Shown here: piece after piece, positions 1 to 9,326 of the stretch
How the letters are laid out: each line of letters starts with the position of its first letter
Numbering within the stretch: position 1 is the stretch's first letter
From: Prochlorococcus marinus XMU1410
GTDB lineage: Bacteria > Cyanobacteriota > Cyanobacteriia > PCC-6307 > Cyanobiaceae
DNA: 64,000 bases
Assembly: GCF_017696085.1 (NCBI RefSeq)
Contig: NZ_JAAORH010000001.1
Span: 434,001 to 498,000, forward strand
Direction: 5' to 3'
The notes under the pieces: model-generated
Databases searched by the model: none
Seen by the model: only the letters and a program-made list of their open reading frames with translations
Told to the model about the DNA's origin: nothing
Program-made: the position numbers and the translations under genes

Positions 1-1
1 G

Positions 2-655
2 AAAGTAAGTGGTCCCTCTAGGAGAGCTGGTTTAAACTTTAAACTTCCATTTATTCAGTCTGTTTATCCATTTGATATAAAAACTCAGGTTCAACCCGAG
101 AAATTTGAAACTTTGACTAAAGATCTTCAAGTTATTAGGGCTACGGCTACAGTAAAGTATTCAGTAAAACCTAACGAAGCAGGAAGGATCTTCGCAACAA
201 TTGCAAGCAGAAATAGCGATGTTTATCAAAAAATTGTTCAGCCATCTTTGCTAAAAGCTTTAAAATCAGTTTTTTCTCAATATGAGCTGGAAACAATTGC
301 TACTGAATTTGCAGTAATTTCTGAAAAAGTAGGTGATACTGTTGCAAAAGAACTAAATTCATTCGATTATGTAGATGTTAAAAGTTTAGATCTTACTGGA
401 TTGGAGATTGCAGAGGAATATAGAGCTGCGATTGAACAAAAGCAAATAGCAGGTCAGCAATTATTAAGAGCAAAGACAGAAGTTGAAATTGCTGAACAAG
501 AAGCACTAAGATATGAGACATTAAATAGAAGTCTCGACGATCAGGTACTTTTCAAATTATTTCTCGACAAATGGGACGGTAGTACACAAGTTGTTCCTGG
601 CCTACCAGGTTCAGAAGGGGGAAGTCCCCCAGTAATAGTTGGTGGTAAGAGATAA
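2..655 (+). CDS. Prohibitin-like SPFH/band 7 protein (5' truncated by window)
   Basis: The reading frame is open from base 2 to the TAA at 653-655, so the gene starts outside the window; the first internal start codon, at 113, is not the real start. The visible 217 codons contain the late part of a band 7/SPFH domain (TQVQPEKFETL, then a VKYSVKP strand) followed by a charged helix rich in Glu, Gln and Ala (EIAEEYRAAIEQKQIAGQQL), typical of the coiled-coil region of prohibitins. The C-terminus is a short Gly/Pro-rich tail. Family members form membrane-bound ring scaffolds linked to protease control; which membrane is used here cannot be seen. The next gene, hemL, converges on it. Family assignment is fairly safe, function is not. 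Confidence 0.85.
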   Translation, partial: KVSGPSRRAGLNFKLPFIQSVYPFDIKTQVQPEKFETLTKDLQVIRATATVKYSVKPNEAGRIFATIASRNSDVYQKIVQPSLLKALKSVFSQYELETIATEFAVISEKVGDTVAKELNSFDYVDVKSLDLTGLEIAEEYRAAIEQKQIAGQQLLRAKTEVEIAEQEALRYETLNRSLDDQVLFKLFLDKWDGSTQVVPGLPGSEGGSPPVIVGGKR

Positions 656-728
656 TTATTTAAAAAATAATCTTTCTATAAAATTTTAATCATTATAAAT
701 TTTTTCTTTTAGGCAAAAAAGTTAATAA

Positions 729-2030
729 TTAGTTTTTTATTGCATTAAAAGATTCATCAAAAGCCTCGATAGTTTTATCAATTTCTTCTTCGCTGTGAGC
801 TAGAGATGTGAAACCAGCTTCGAAGGGACTTGGCGCTAGGTAAATTCCTCGTCTAAGCATTTCTCTATGCAACTTACCAAAAAGTTCGGCATCATTTGTT
901 TTGGCTTCATCAAAGTTCCTGACTGGCCCATCACATAAGAAAAAACCAAACATTGCGCTTACACTTCCACCGTTAATAGCGATACCGTTATTTTCTGCAG
1001 ACTGAATTATCCCTTCAATTAATCTAGAGGTTGTTGAATCAAGTTTTTCGTATGTACCATCTTGTTTAAGTAGTTCAAGAGTTTTTATTCCAGCAGTCAT
1101 TGCAAGTGGATTACCGCTCAAAGTACCTGCTTGGTAAACCGGTCCTGAGGGAGCTACCATTGACATTATTTCTTTCTTGCCTCCATAAGCTCCAACAGGT
1201 AGTCCTCCACCAATTACTTTCCCTAGGGTGGTTAAATCAGGAGTAACCCCAAACTTTTCTTGAGCGCCTCCATAACTTATTCTGAATCCAGTCATCACTT
1301 CATCAAAAACTAATAAGGATCCATTCTCAGTGGTTAATTCTCTTAATCCTTCCAAGAATCCAGGCTCTGGAGTAATAAATCCAGCATTACCTACAATAGG
1401 CTCAAGTATAACTCCCGAAATGGCATCAGGATTTTCTGAAAATAATTTTTTTACTGCTTCAAGGTCATTGTATGGAGCAGTAAGTGTGTTGACAGTTGTT
1501 GTCCGAGGAACACCAGGAGAATCCGGTAAACCTAAAGTGGCAACACCTGATCCTGCTTTAACTAAAAACATATCTGCATGACCGTGATAGCAACCGTCAA
1601 ATTTAATAACTTTATCTCTTCCAGTAAATGCTCGCATAAGTCTCAAAACAGCCATGCATGCTTCTGTTCCGCTATTAACAAATCTGACCATTTCTACAGA
1701 TGGGACTGCATCAATTACCATTTCAGCAAGTTGGTTTTCTAGAACGCATGGAGCCCCAAAGCTGGTTCCTTTCTCGAGTGCTTCCTGTAATGCCGTTGTA
1801 ACTTCAGGATGGGCATGTCCACATATAGCCGGCCCCCAACTCCCTATGTAGTCAATATATCTATTTCCATCAATATCCCAAGCAAAAGGACCTTTGACTC
1901 TATCAAAAACAATTGGCTGGCCTCCTACAGACTTAAAAGCTCTTACTGGAGAGCTTACTCCTCCTGGCATTAGTTGTTGGGCGGCAGAGAAAATTTCTTC
2001 TGATTTGGTGTAATTTAATATGTCAGTCAC
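729..2030 (-). CDS. hemL: Glutamate-1-semialdehyde 2,1-aminomutase
   Basis: Converts glutamate-1-semialdehyde to 5-aminolevulinate, the last step of the C5 route into haem and chlorophyll, in the cytosol with PLP. The 433 residues match the usual family length. Visible landmarks are GGVSSPVR near the N-terminus, NSGTEA around residue 120, the FDEVMTGFR motif around 242-250, and the PLP lysine in LGKVIGGG near residue 271. The start is a GTG at 2030-2028 giving [10 protein letters not shown]. It is followed on the same strand (upstream) by 227 bases with no gene and is convergent with the prohibitin gene. Expected to feed hemC further along this window. Identification is very secure. Confidence 0.98.
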   Translation of the reverse strand: MTDILNYTKSEEIFSAAQQLMPGGVSSPVRAFKSVGGQPIVFDRVKGPFAWDIDGNRYIDYIGSWGPAICGHAHPEVTTALQEALEKGTSFGAPCVLENQLAEMVIDAVPSVEMVRFVNSGTEACMAVLRLMRAFTGRDKVIKFDGCYHGHADMFLVKAGSGVATLGLPDSPGVPRTTTVNTLTAPYNDLEAVKKLFSENPDAISGVILEPIVGNAGFITPEPGFLEGLRELTTENGSLLVFDEVMTGFRISYGGAQEKFGVTPDLTTLGKVIGGGLPVGAYGGKKEIMSMVAPSGPVYQAGTLSGNPLAMTAGIKTLELLKQDGTYEKLDSTTSRLIEGIIQSAENNGIAINGGSVSAMFGFFLCDGPVRNFDEAKTNDAELFGKLHREMLRRGIYLAPSPFEAGFTSLAHSEEEIDKTIEAFDESFNAIKN

Positions 2031-2257
2031 AATTTAGGTAAATGATGTTTTGAGAAAAATCTTTTCATGTTCTAAGTTAGAAATAAGTAAAAATTTTGTC
2101 TACTAGATTGAAATTCTACATTATGATATTTTTATTGCGATAGTTTGGATTGTAAATTGTTAATTTTAAAGAAATCATGATAAAAAAAACCATTTCTTGT
2201 AGATAACTCTTTATTAATAAGCGTTTTCAAGCATTAAAGAAATTCAACTTATTTTTT

Positions 2258-3103
2258 TTATATTTCGAAGAAATTATCCTCATCCTCAAATAAATCTACA
2301 TTTATTTCGTTTAAGTTAAGATCTATCATTACTGGGGCATGATCACTTGGACGCAAATTACCTCTAGGTGAGCTGTCTATGACACAACTTTTAAGTTTTG
2401 AAGAAAGTTCTTTGCTGATATATATATGGTCTATTCTCCAACCTTTATTTAATTCAAAGGCGTTGTTACGGTAATCCCACCAACTCCAATGGCCAGTATT
2501 TTGTTCAAAAATCCTGAAAGAATCTATTAATCTTTTTTTCAGAACATTATTTAGTGCATTTCTCTCTATCTCAGATGCCATTATTCCTTTTTCATATTTC
2601 TTTGGATCATGAATATCCAAGTTAGATGGGGCAATATTAAAATCACCCAAAAGACAAATTAATTCTCCTTTTTTTTCTTGCTCATCCAAAAATGAAGCTA
2701 AACAATTTAACCAATTAATTTTGTATTCGAACTTACTAGATTCTAGAGAAGATCCGTTTGGCACATAGACATTAATGATTTTAATCCCATTAATATCGGT
2801 AGAAATTAATCTTTTTTGATCTAGGAAAATTTCGATATTTTGATTAGAGTCGTCACAACCGTAGAATCCTTTTTTAACATTTTCTGGCTTTATTTTAGAA
2901 ATAATAGCGACACCATTATATGACTTTTGTCCGTAGACTTCTACTGAGTATCCTAATTTTTCAAAAGGTTCAACAGGGAAACTATCGTCCATTACTTTCG
3001 TTTCCTGCAAGCATAGAACATCTGGATTGGTTTGATTAATCCAATCTATTATTTGTGAAAGTCTGGTTCTTATAGAGTTAACATTCCAAGTCGCTATTAA
3101 CAA
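2258..3103 (-). CDS. xth: Exodeoxyribonuclease III (AP endonuclease)
   Basis: DNA repair enzyme that cleaves at abasic sites and removes nucleotides from 3' ends. The 281-residue protein has the full endonuclease/exonuclease/phosphatase fold signature: TWNVNSIRTR at the N-terminus, CLQETKV with the metal-binding Glu, NVYVPNG, GDFNIAPS in the middle, and the C-terminal SDHAPVMIDL containing the catalytic His. It starts with TTG at 3103-3101; no ATG gives the conserved MLIATWNVNS start. The gene stands alone, divergent from a small exported-protein gene. Slightly longer than E. coli XthA, with an acidic C-terminal tail. Confidence 0.95.
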   Translation of the reverse strand: MLIATWNVNSIRTRLSQIIDWINQTNPDVLCLQETKVMDDSFPVEPFEKLGYSVEVYGQKSYNGVAIISKIKPENVKKGFYGCDDSNQNIEIFLDQKRLISTDINGIKIINVYVPNGSSLESSKFEYKINWLNCLASFLDEQEKKGELICLLGDFNIAPSNLDIHDPKKYEKGIMASEIERNALNNVLKKRLIDSFRIFEQNTGHWSWWDYRNNAFELNKGWRIDHIYISKELSSKLKSCVIDSSPRGNLRPSDHAPVMIDLNLNEINVDLFEDEDNFFEI

Positions 3104-3159
3104 ATTTCTACCAAATTATGTAAAATTAAAATAGCAAAGAATTTCGGCGTTAAAGAATT

Positions 3160-3459
3160 TTGAAATTAAATAAAATGAAAAATTATTTTTGTAAAAGCTT
3201 TTATAAATCGATATCTTTTTTAATTTTTTTTACTTTATTAATCTCCTTAAAAAGTGACTACCTAAATGCTGAATATTTATTTGAAGAATCAGAAATCGAT
3301 ACTTCAACTAAAACAGAAGATGATAGTTCATCTCTTCCAACTAATCCTTTTGAACTTGTGGAAATGATTAGAAGGCAAAATAGTATGAATGATGCTACTG
3401 ATCCTTCTGATGCAATTGATGATGCGTTAAAGTCTTTTAATAGTTTGGAGGAAAATTAA
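3160..3459 (+). CDS. Small hypothetical exported or membrane-anchored protein
   Basis: I do not recognise this family. The frame begins with TTG at 3160, but an in-frame ATG at 3175 (MKNYFCKSFYK) is an equally good start, giving 94 residues. The N-terminus has a Lys-rich stretch followed by a hydrophobic run (SFLIFFTLLISL), consistent with a signal peptide or anchor. The remainder is polar and acidic, rich in Asp, Ser and Thr, ending in FNSLEEN. It is divergent from xth and lies 18 bases before the next gene on the same strand, so the two may be cotranscribed. Probably a cyanobacterial-specific envelope or lumenal protein. Confidence 0.6.
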   Translation: MKLNKMKNYFCKSFYKSISFLIFFTLLISLKSDYLNAEYLFEESEIDTSTKTEDDSSSLPTNPFELVEMIRRQNSMNDATDPSDAIDDALKSFNSLEEN

Positions 3460-3498
3460 TTAATTTAATACGATAAATTGTTATTTTCAAATTTTCAT

Positions 3499-4098
3499 AT
3501 GTTAAAAAATCCTATCCCAAAAGTTACTAACCAATTACAGCACAGAGCAATCGGTATTATTAATGGTATATTCACTCCTCTTAGTAGTGAACAATTAAAT
3601 AGAGGATTTTTAATTGACAATAAAGACGAAAAAATTGAAACAGTAGTTCTAGGTAAAGCACTATCACTTTTAAAAAAGCATATTGATTTAAAGAAAAGTT
3701 ATTATTGGATTGTTTATCCAAAGAATAAAAACACTCAAAACTTGCATTTACAGGTTGCAGGCATCTGGGATCCCTACCAACTAAATGATTTCCCTAATGA
3801 TTCTTCAAAAACTAACTTCTCTAAATTATTAGAAGAATTAGATCTAAAGGATAATTATTTTTCTGTCAGAGGAGAATTAGTTTTTGTCAACATTAAAAAG
3901 AAAGAATTTGTTATTAAAATCTGCCCAGCTATAAAGTCAAAAACTTTAAAAAATAAAAATTTTAAATTAGTCATAAAAGGAGATCTTTCTCTTGAACTTC
4001 TGCATAGCTTTCTAAGTTTAGATATCAATAGAGATGGAAATTCTTTGCAATTAATTAATTACGAAGTGATTGAGAAAAATCTTTCTAAAAATAATTAG
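3499..4098 (+). CDS. Conserved hypothetical protein
   Basis: A soluble protein of about 199 residues starting MLKNPIPKVTN at the ATG at 3499; an in-frame TTG at 3478 would add seven residues. No membrane segment or signal peptide is evident. The N-terminal half contains HRAIGIINGIFTP and GKALSLLKKH, and the centre contains a β-rich section (YYWIVYPK, LQVAGIWDP, YFSVRGELVFV) suggestive of a small β-barrel or OB-like fold, as in several cyanobacterial unknowns. That structural reading is inference. It precedes larC by 52 bases on the same strand. Confidence 0.7.
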   Translation: MLKNPIPKVTNQLQHRAIGIINGIFTPLSSEQLNRGFLIDNKDEKIETVVLGKALSLLKKHIDLKKSYYWIVYPKNKNTQNLHLQVAGIWDPYQLNDFPNDSSKTNFSKLLEELDLKDNYFSVRGELVFVNIKKKEFVIKICPAIKSKTLKNKNFKLVIKGDLSLELLHSFLSLDINRDGNSLQLINYEVIEKNLSKNN

Positions 4099-4150
4099 AA
4101 TGAAAGGCTGATTCCCACCGTAATTTTACCAGTTAAGAAATCTTTGATTT

Positions 4151-5383
4151 ATGAATGATGTTTTAATTGAATGTTCTCCTGGTATCTCTGGAGATATGTT
4201 GTTGGGAGCATTTTATGATTTAGGTGTGCCTAAAAAAGTTATTGAACAGCCTATTATTGATCTTGGATTAAAGGATCTATATCAACTAAACTTTAAAGAA
4301 TCAAAAAGTTGTTCAATTCGAGGCATTAAGACAAAGGTTGAGAATATTGATTGCAGTCCTATCAAAAGAAATTGGAGTAGTATTAAGGAACTTATTTTAA
4401 ATGGCCACTTAGAAGATAAATTAAAAAAAATAATTTATGAAGTATTTCAATCTTTAGCAATTGCGGAAGGAAAAGTTCATGGCATTAAATCTGATGATGT
4501 TCATTTTCATGAAATTGGATCTATAGATTCATTGGTGGATATCATTGGAGTATGTGCTTCATTGAATTACTTAAATCCAAAAAGGGTTTATTGTAATGAA
4601 CCAATGTTAGGGAGAGGTTTTGTTCAAACTGAACATGGAAAATTATCTGTACCACCTCCTGCTGTAATAGAGCTAATAAGACAAAAAAATATTAAGGTTT
4701 TATCAAGCCCTGATTCAATAGAGGGTGAACTCTCAACACCAACTGGCGTTTCTTTGATTGCTAATTTAGTCGACTGTCAAAAAATTCCTTCAAAATATTC
4801 TATTAATTCTTATGGAGTCGGTATTGGTAACCTAAAATTCTCATTTCCCAATTTGGTTAGAGTATATAAAATTACTTCATTTGAGGATCCTTATCTTGAT
4901 GATAATGAACAAATCAGTCCAAAGTGTGAAGAGATATCTATTCAAGAAGCATGGATTGATGACCAAACACCCGAAGATATAGCTAATTTTGTGGAGAAAC
5001 TGAGAATTGAGGGAGCTTACGACGTTTCCTATCAAGCTATCAATATGAAAAAAAATAGAATTGGATTTTCAATTCAAGCAATATTGCCCATAGAGAAAAA
5101 AGAATATTTTAGGCGATTATGGTTTGATTATTCCAACACTATTGGGGTTCGCGAAAGGACCCAATTTAGGTGGGTATTACTTAGACGTAGAGGAGAATGT
5201 TCAACGACTTTTGGAAATATAAAAGTTAAACAAACTTTGAAACCAGATGGATCAATAAATATGAAACCAGAAAATGATGAGGTTTTGAGATTAAAATTAA
5301 AGCATAAAATATCAACTTACGAAATAAGAAAAATAATAAGAGAATCAAGCAAAAATTTTAAAGCATTTGAAAACTGGAAATGA
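4151..5383 (+). CDS. larC: LarC-type nickel insertion protein (nickel-pincer cofactor)
   Basis: LarC inserts nickel into pyridinium-3,5-bisthiocarboxylic acid mononucleotide to finish the nickel-pincer nucleotide cofactor of the lactate racemase superfamily. The 410-residue protein opens with ECSPGISGDMLLGAFYDLG, the hallmark of the DUF111/LarC family, and has HFHEIGSIDSLVDIIG near residues 115-130 and STPTGVSLIANL near 195. It is one continuous frame, unlike the split larC known in some lactobacilli. No larB, larE or racemase gene is in this window. It overlaps the next gene by four bases (ATGA), so translation is coupled. Family call is strong; the physiological partner is unknown. Confidence 0.88.
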   Translation: MNDVLIECSPGISGDMLLGAFYDLGVPKKVIEQPIIDLGLKDLYQLNFKESKSCSIRGIKTKVENIDCSPIKRNWSSIKELILNGHLEDKLKKIIYEVFQSLAIAEGKVHGIKSDDVHFHEIGSIDSLVDIIGVCASLNYLNPKRVYCNEPMLGRGFVQTEHGKLSVPPPAVIELIRQKNIKVLSSPDSIEGELSTPTGVSLIANLVDCQKIPSKYSINSYGVGIGNLKFSFPNLVRVYKITSFEDPYLDDNEQISPKCEEISIQEAWIDDQTPEDIANFVEKLRIEGAYDVSYQAINMKKNRIGFSIQAILPIEKKEYFRRLWFDYSNTIGVRERTQFRWVLLRRRGECSTTFGNIKVKQTLKPDGSINMKPENDEVLRLKLKHKISTYEIRKIIRESSKNFKAFENWK

Positions 5384-6336
5384 GGTTTAACTTTAGTAAT
5401 CAACTATATCTTAAATTTCTTAAAAAATTTAATTTTGGTTGTTTAAAGAGTATTTTCTTTATTACAAGCTTGTCCTATTTTTGTATATATTTTTTTAATA
5501 ATATTGATCAAATTTCTTTTGAGGTCAATTTAAAAAGAAATGGAATTAATCTATCTTTATCATTTTTATTTTGTGTACTAAGTATTTATCTGAACGCTTA
5601 TGCATGGAAATATATTATTAGATGGTTCGGGAAAGAATTTAAAAGTAATAATCTAGTCTCTTTTTATGTTTTAACCAATATTCTTAAATACGTTCCAGGA
5701 GGGGTTTGGCATTTTGTAGAAAGATTTAATTTTATAAAAAAAATAAGTAATCCTCAGATTGCTTTGTATTCGACACTTATAGAACCTTATTTTATGTTGA
5801 GTGGATCTTTTCTCTTGGCATCGATGGGATTGATTTTTTCACCATTTTATATTTTTTTAATTGTTCCTTTGGTATTCCTAAATAGGAAATTTATTTTTCT
5901 GATATTAAAAATATTAGGGTCTCTTAAGGGAAAAGTATTTGAGGTTTTGAGACTTCCAAATTCAAAGGCCCAATTTGAAGAGAGAATAAATATAATTTCT
6001 TTTTTCCCTACTAAAGCTTTATTTCTTGAAATTGGATTTGTTTTATCTAAATTTATTGGTTTTTATATTTGCTTTAATACTTTTTATGCGAGTAATACCA
6101 TGAACATTATATTGTTATTGGTAATCTTTTCTTTGTCATGGTCTTTAGGCTTGGTAGTCCCAGCAGCTCCAGGAGGAGTTGGTGTTTTTGAGGCTTGCCT
6201 CCTTTTATTTGTAGGCAAAAGTATTCCACAAAATATAACTATCATTGTTTTAGTTTATTTTAGGGTTATATCTACCTCGGCAGATTTGTTCTTCAGCCTA
6301 CCTTTCTTAATAAGAAAACTTTATAAAAGAATTTAG
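5380..6336 (+). CDS. UPF0104 / lysylphosphatidylglycerol synthase-type membrane protein
   Basis: A 318-residue integral membrane protein with about seven hydrophobic segments, starting MRFNFSNQLY at an ATG overlapping the larC stop. The diagnostic motif VPAAPGGVGVFEA near residue 265 (consensus P.PGG.G..E) places it in the COG0392/UPF0104 family, related to the flippase-like membrane half of lysylphosphatidylglycerol synthases. It lacks any aminoacyltransferase domain, so it probably moves a lipid or polyprenyl-linked intermediate rather than modifying one; that is inference. Its 3' end overlaps the convergent ABC permease gene by four bases. Confidence 0.82.
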   Translation: MRFNFSNQLYLKFLKKFNFGCLKSIFFITSLSYFCIYFFNNIDQISFEVNLKRNGINLSLSFLFCVLSIYLNAYAWKYIIRWFGKEFKSNNLVSFYVLTNILKYVPGGVWHFVERFNFIKKISNPQIALYSTLIEPYFMLSGSFLLASMGLIFSPFYIFLIVPLVFLNRKFIFLILKILGSLKGKVFEVLRLPNSKAQFEERINIISFFPTKALFLEIGFVLSKFIGFYICFNTFYASNTMNIILLLVIFSLSWSLGLVVPAAPGGVGVFEACLLLFVGKSIPQNITIIVLVYFRVISTSADLFFSLPFLIRKLYKRI

Positions 6337-7871
6337 TTTTTTTTCTCTAAACTTGGTATCAATGTTATTGAAGCAATAAGGCCTAAAGTCATGATAATAA
6401 TGGCTGGTAATATTGCCTCTACCATTCTTTCATCTCCAGCATATTGATATATCCTCACAGATAATGTATCAAAATCAAATGGTCTCAAAATAAAGGTCAT
6501 GGGTAATTCTTTTATCGTGTCTACAAAAACTAAAAGTGATCCTACGAATATTGGTCCCTGAAGAAGAGGAAGATGAATTCTTTTGATGATGCCCGGCCAA
6601 TTCTCTCCTAGTCCTAGTGCAGCCTCATCTAGACTAGGAGAAATTCTCTCAAGACTTGAATCAATAGAACCCTTAGAAATAGTTAGAAATCGAACAAGAT
6701 AACCCCAAATTAGTAAGCAAATAGCAATGAAATTCAATTTTGGAGAAGAAATGCTTATTAAAGATAAAGCTAATACAGTGCCTGGAATTGCATAACCTAT
6801 TCCCGCAAGGTTTGTTATTAGTCCTAGTAATAAGCTCTTATTTGGACGTCTTGCTAAGGAAATTATTAAGGAGAATAACATCGTTATTAATGCAGTAAAA
6901 AATCCTATGCTTATGGTCCTGAATGATAGGGTAAGCAATTCTACTGATAACCCTTTTTGAATTTGATCGATATTGAGCAGAATCCAAAAACATGGAATTC
7001 CAAAAGAGAAAATTGGAGGAAATAAAGATATTGTTATTGCTAAAAGAGCTCTTGTTTTTTTTAATTCCCACCCTTGAGAATCTTTTGATGCAGGATTTTC
7101 ACTCCACCGCTTTGATTTTCTTCTCGAGAATTTTTCAAAAATAATTAAAGTGAAAATTATTAATAAAGCTACCAAAGATAGTCCAATAGCACTTTTTGGA
7201 TTACCCTCAATTATCCAATTTTCGGCTATACCTGTAGAAATACTTGGGATATTTAATAACGCAAATGTTCCCAACTCATTCATTACCTCCATACACATTA
7301 AACTTATTCCTGTTATCAGTGCTGGTAACGCCATTGGAAAAGCGATTTTAAAGAAGCTCCTCCACGGTCCAACTCCTAATCCTCTACTAGCATTGATTTG
7401 ATTAACTCCAAATTTATTAAAACTTTCGTTAGCAAGAATGAATACATATGGATAAGTAGAAATTGAAAGTATTAATACCCCCCACCATAAACCGGTTACT
7501 TGATATCCAAAAATACTTCCTAAATCCTGCAAAACAGCAGTTATTAGGTATGCTGGGGCGGCTAGTGGAATGAGCTGACAAATACGGAGAACTTTTCTGA
7601 ACTTAAAATCACAATTTGAAAGTAACCATCCATTTAAAGTGCCTAATCCTCCTCCAAAAAAACTTGTTAATACTAAAACTTTTAAGGTTTCTAATACCTC
7701 TTCTCCTCCTGCATTGCCTAATGAAAAATTCCCACTTACAACATATTGGACTCCTTCAACAAGAAAATTGGAAATTGGAATGATTACTAATAGTGCGACA
7801 ATAAACGAAGTAAAATAAAAAAGTTTTAATTCGGTTAATGCTTTTTTAAATCCTTTAATAAGTATTTTCAA
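6333..7871 (-). CDS. ABC transporter permease, iron(III) type (FutB/FbpB-like)
   Basis: Inner-membrane subunit of a binding-protein-dependent ABC importer. The 512-residue protein holds two tandem permease domains, each with about six membrane spans and an EAA-type loop: ASRGLGVGPWRSFFKIAFPMALPA near 160-185 and EAALGLGENWPGIIKRIHLPLL near 420-445. This doubled architecture is typical of ferric-iron permeases such as FbpB and FutB. No cognate ATPase or binding protein is in the window, so the substrate is inferred from family resemblance only. It sits 28 bases downstream of the CobW-like gene on the same strand, possibly cotranscribed. I see no convincing Fur box. Confidence 0.85.
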   Translation of the reverse strand: MKILIKGFKKALTELKLFYFTSFIVALLVIIPISNFLVEGVQYVVSGNFSLGNAGGEEVLETLKVLVLTSFFGGGLGTLNGWLLSNCDFKFRKVLRICQLIPLAAPAYLITAVLQDLGSIFGYQVTGLWWGVLILSISTYPYVFILANESFNKFGVNQINASRGLGVGPWRSFFKIAFPMALPALITGISLMCMEVMNELGTFALLNIPSISTGIAENWIIEGNPKSAIGLSLVALLIIFTLIIFEKFSRRKSKRWSENPASKDSQGWELKKTRALLAITISLFPPIFSFGIPCFWILLNIDQIQKGLSVELLTLSFRTISIGFFTALITMLFSLIISLARRPNKSLLLGLITNLAGIGYAIPGTVLALSLISISSPKLNFIAICLLIWGYLVRFLTISKGSIDSSLERISPSLDEAALGLGENWPGIIKRIHLPLLQGPIFVGSLLVFVDTIKELPMTFILRPFDFDTLSVRIYQYAGDERMVEAILPAIIIMTLGLIASITLIPSLEKKN

Positions 7872-7899
7872 AAATTAATTAAATCCTAATATGTAAACA

Positions 7900-8967
7900 C
7901 TAATCTTTACTAAATCTACATGATGAAAGTTGATTCTTAATAGTTTGATGATCTAAGTTTTTACCAATTAATACTATCTTGTTAGATTTTTCTTTTGTCC
8001 ATTCTTCATCATCTAGAGAAAATCGTTTTCCAGATAGATGAAAAATGTGTTTTCTATCACTTTCCATAAACCATAATATTCCTTTCGCCCTAAATACATT
8101 TTGTGAGATTTGATTATCTAAGAAATATTGAAACTTCCTTAAGGAGAATGGTTCAAATGTCTCATAAGAAACTGAGGTGAAACCCTCGATATTATTGATC
8201 AAATCGTGAGAATGAGAAGAGTGATCGTGGGAATGAGAAGAGTGATCGTGGGAATGAGAAGAGTGATCGTGGGAATGAGAAGAGTGATCGTGGGAATGAG
8301 AAGAGTGATCGTTTGAATTTTGTTCTATATTTTTTTTATTTTTCTCGAATTCAAAAGTATCCGTCTCAAATAGACCCACGCTCATTATTGTATGTAATGC
8401 AACTTCACTATTAGTTGATCTCAAAATCCTTGGTTCTTTCTTTATTTTATTTATAAACTCCTCTATTTTCTTTAATTGTTTTTCATTTACTAAATCAGAT
8501 TTATTAAGAAGAAGGATATCTCCGTATAGAATTTGAGAATAGGCGACACTTGTATTATTAATTTCAAAATCAAAATTTTCTCCATCAATGACAGTGATTA
8601 TCGAATCTAATCTTACTTTTTCTCTAAGATCACCAGCCGCAAAAGTCATGGCTACTGGTAATGGATCTGCTAATCCAGTTGTTTCAACAATCAAATAGTC
8701 TAATTTTTCAGCTCTTTCTAAAACTTTGGATACGGTATTTAATAATTCGCCATTGATAGAGCAACATATACATCCATTATTTAATTCGATCATATCTTCT
8801 GAGCCTTCTATTATTAGGTCATTATCTATTCCGATTTCTCCAAATTCGTTGACTAAAACAGCTGTTTTAATACCAACTTGATTTTTTAATATATGATTTA
8901 GAAGTGTAGTTTTGCCAGAACCTAAAAATCCACTAATAATAGTAACTGGCAATAAATTCTTAGACAT
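7900..8967 (-). CDS. CobW/COG0523 G3E-family GTPase with His-rich metal-binding repeat
   Basis: A metal-trafficking P-loop GTPase of 355 residues. Visible motifs are the Walker A GFLGSGKTTLL near residues 13-23, NEFGEIGID, the ELNNGCICCSI segment with the CxCC metal site near 65-70, ETTGLADP, and NKSDLV as the guanine-specificity motif. Between the GTPase and C-terminal CobW_C domains lies a histidine-rich linker made of five copies of DHSSHSH (15 His), encoded by 21-bp DNA repeats. Such linkers bind Zn, Ni or Co. Cobalt (cobK and cobO are elsewhere in the window), zinc and nickel (larC nearby) are all possible clients; the sequence does not decide. Start is ATG at 8967. Confidence 0.93.
   Translation of the reverse strand: MSKNLLPVTIISGFLGSGKTTLLNHILKNQVGIKTAVLVNEFGEIGIDNDLIIEGSEDMIELNNGCICCSINGELLNTVSKVLERAEKLDYLIVETTGLADPLPVAMTFAAGDLREKVRLDSIITVIDGENFDFEINNTSVAYSQILYGDILLLNKSDLVNEKQLKKIEEFINKIKKEPRILRSTNSEVALHTIMSVGLFETDTFEFEKNKKNIEQNSNDHSSHSHDHSSHSHDHSSHSHDHSSHSHDHSSHSHDLINNIEGFTSVSYETFEPFSLRKFQYFLDNQISQNVFRAKGILWFMESDRKHIFHLSGKRFSLDDEEWTKEKSNKIVLIGKNLDHQTIKNQLSSCRFSKD
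8203..8312. repeat. 21-bp tandem repeat inside the CobW-like gene
   Basis: Four perfect head-to-tail copies of a 21-bp unit (GTGATCGTGGGAATGAGAAG plus A on the + strand) occupy 8221-8304, with a partial, slightly diverged copy at 8203-8220 and the beginning of another at 8305-8312. The period is a multiple of three, so copy-number change keeps the frame and alters only the number of DHSSHSH units in the protein. Near-identity at the DNA level suggests recent expansion or ongoing slippage. Confidence 0.95.
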
Positions 8968-8996
8968 TTTGAATAGTTGAAAACAAGTTTATATTT

Positions 8997-9287
8997 TTAT
9001 TGATCGAAAATTTTGTTGATTTCCGAAGCTAATGTTTGATCCAGATTCGTAATACCTCCTAGATCATGTGTATTTAATTTAATTATTACTTTTGCATAAA
9101 CATTCTCCCAGTTAGGATGATGATTATATTTTTCACAGATTAAAGCAACCTTAGTCATAAAAGCAAAGGCTTCAATAAAATTAGCGAAGTTAAATTCTCT
9201 TTGGATTTGTTTAGATTTAATTTCCCAGCCAGGTATTTTGACAACTAATTCATTCAATTCTTCATCTTGCAAAATGTAGGGTTCCAT
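8997..9287 (-). CDS. Pterin-4a-carbinolamine dehydratase-like protein
   Basis: A 96-residue protein carrying the full family signature around residues 54-78: YNHHPNWENVYAKVIIKL followed by THDLGGIT, with the catalytic histidines. The enzyme dehydrates 4a-hydroxytetrahydrobiopterin; in cyanobacteria lacking aromatic amino acid hydroxylases the role is uncertain and may concern pterin recycling or, as proposed for some homologues, RuBisCO assembly. It lies 29 bases upstream of the CobW-like gene and 39 bases downstream of the YjbQ gene, all on the minus strand, and probably forms an operon with them. folE, the pterin entry enzyme, is also in this window. Confidence 0.93.
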   Translation of the reverse strand: MEPYILQDEELNELVVKIPGWEIKSKQIQREFNFANFIEAFAFMTKVALICEKYNHHPNWENVYAKVIIKLNTHDLGGITNLDQTLASEINKIFDQ

Positions 9288-9326
9288 TAATAAATAAGAA
9301 ATCTGACTTATTACATTATAAATATC

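Noticed and set aside
8203-8312. Tandem 21-bp array as a CRISPR
   Set aside because: Units are contiguous without unique spacers and encode an in-frame His-rich linker.
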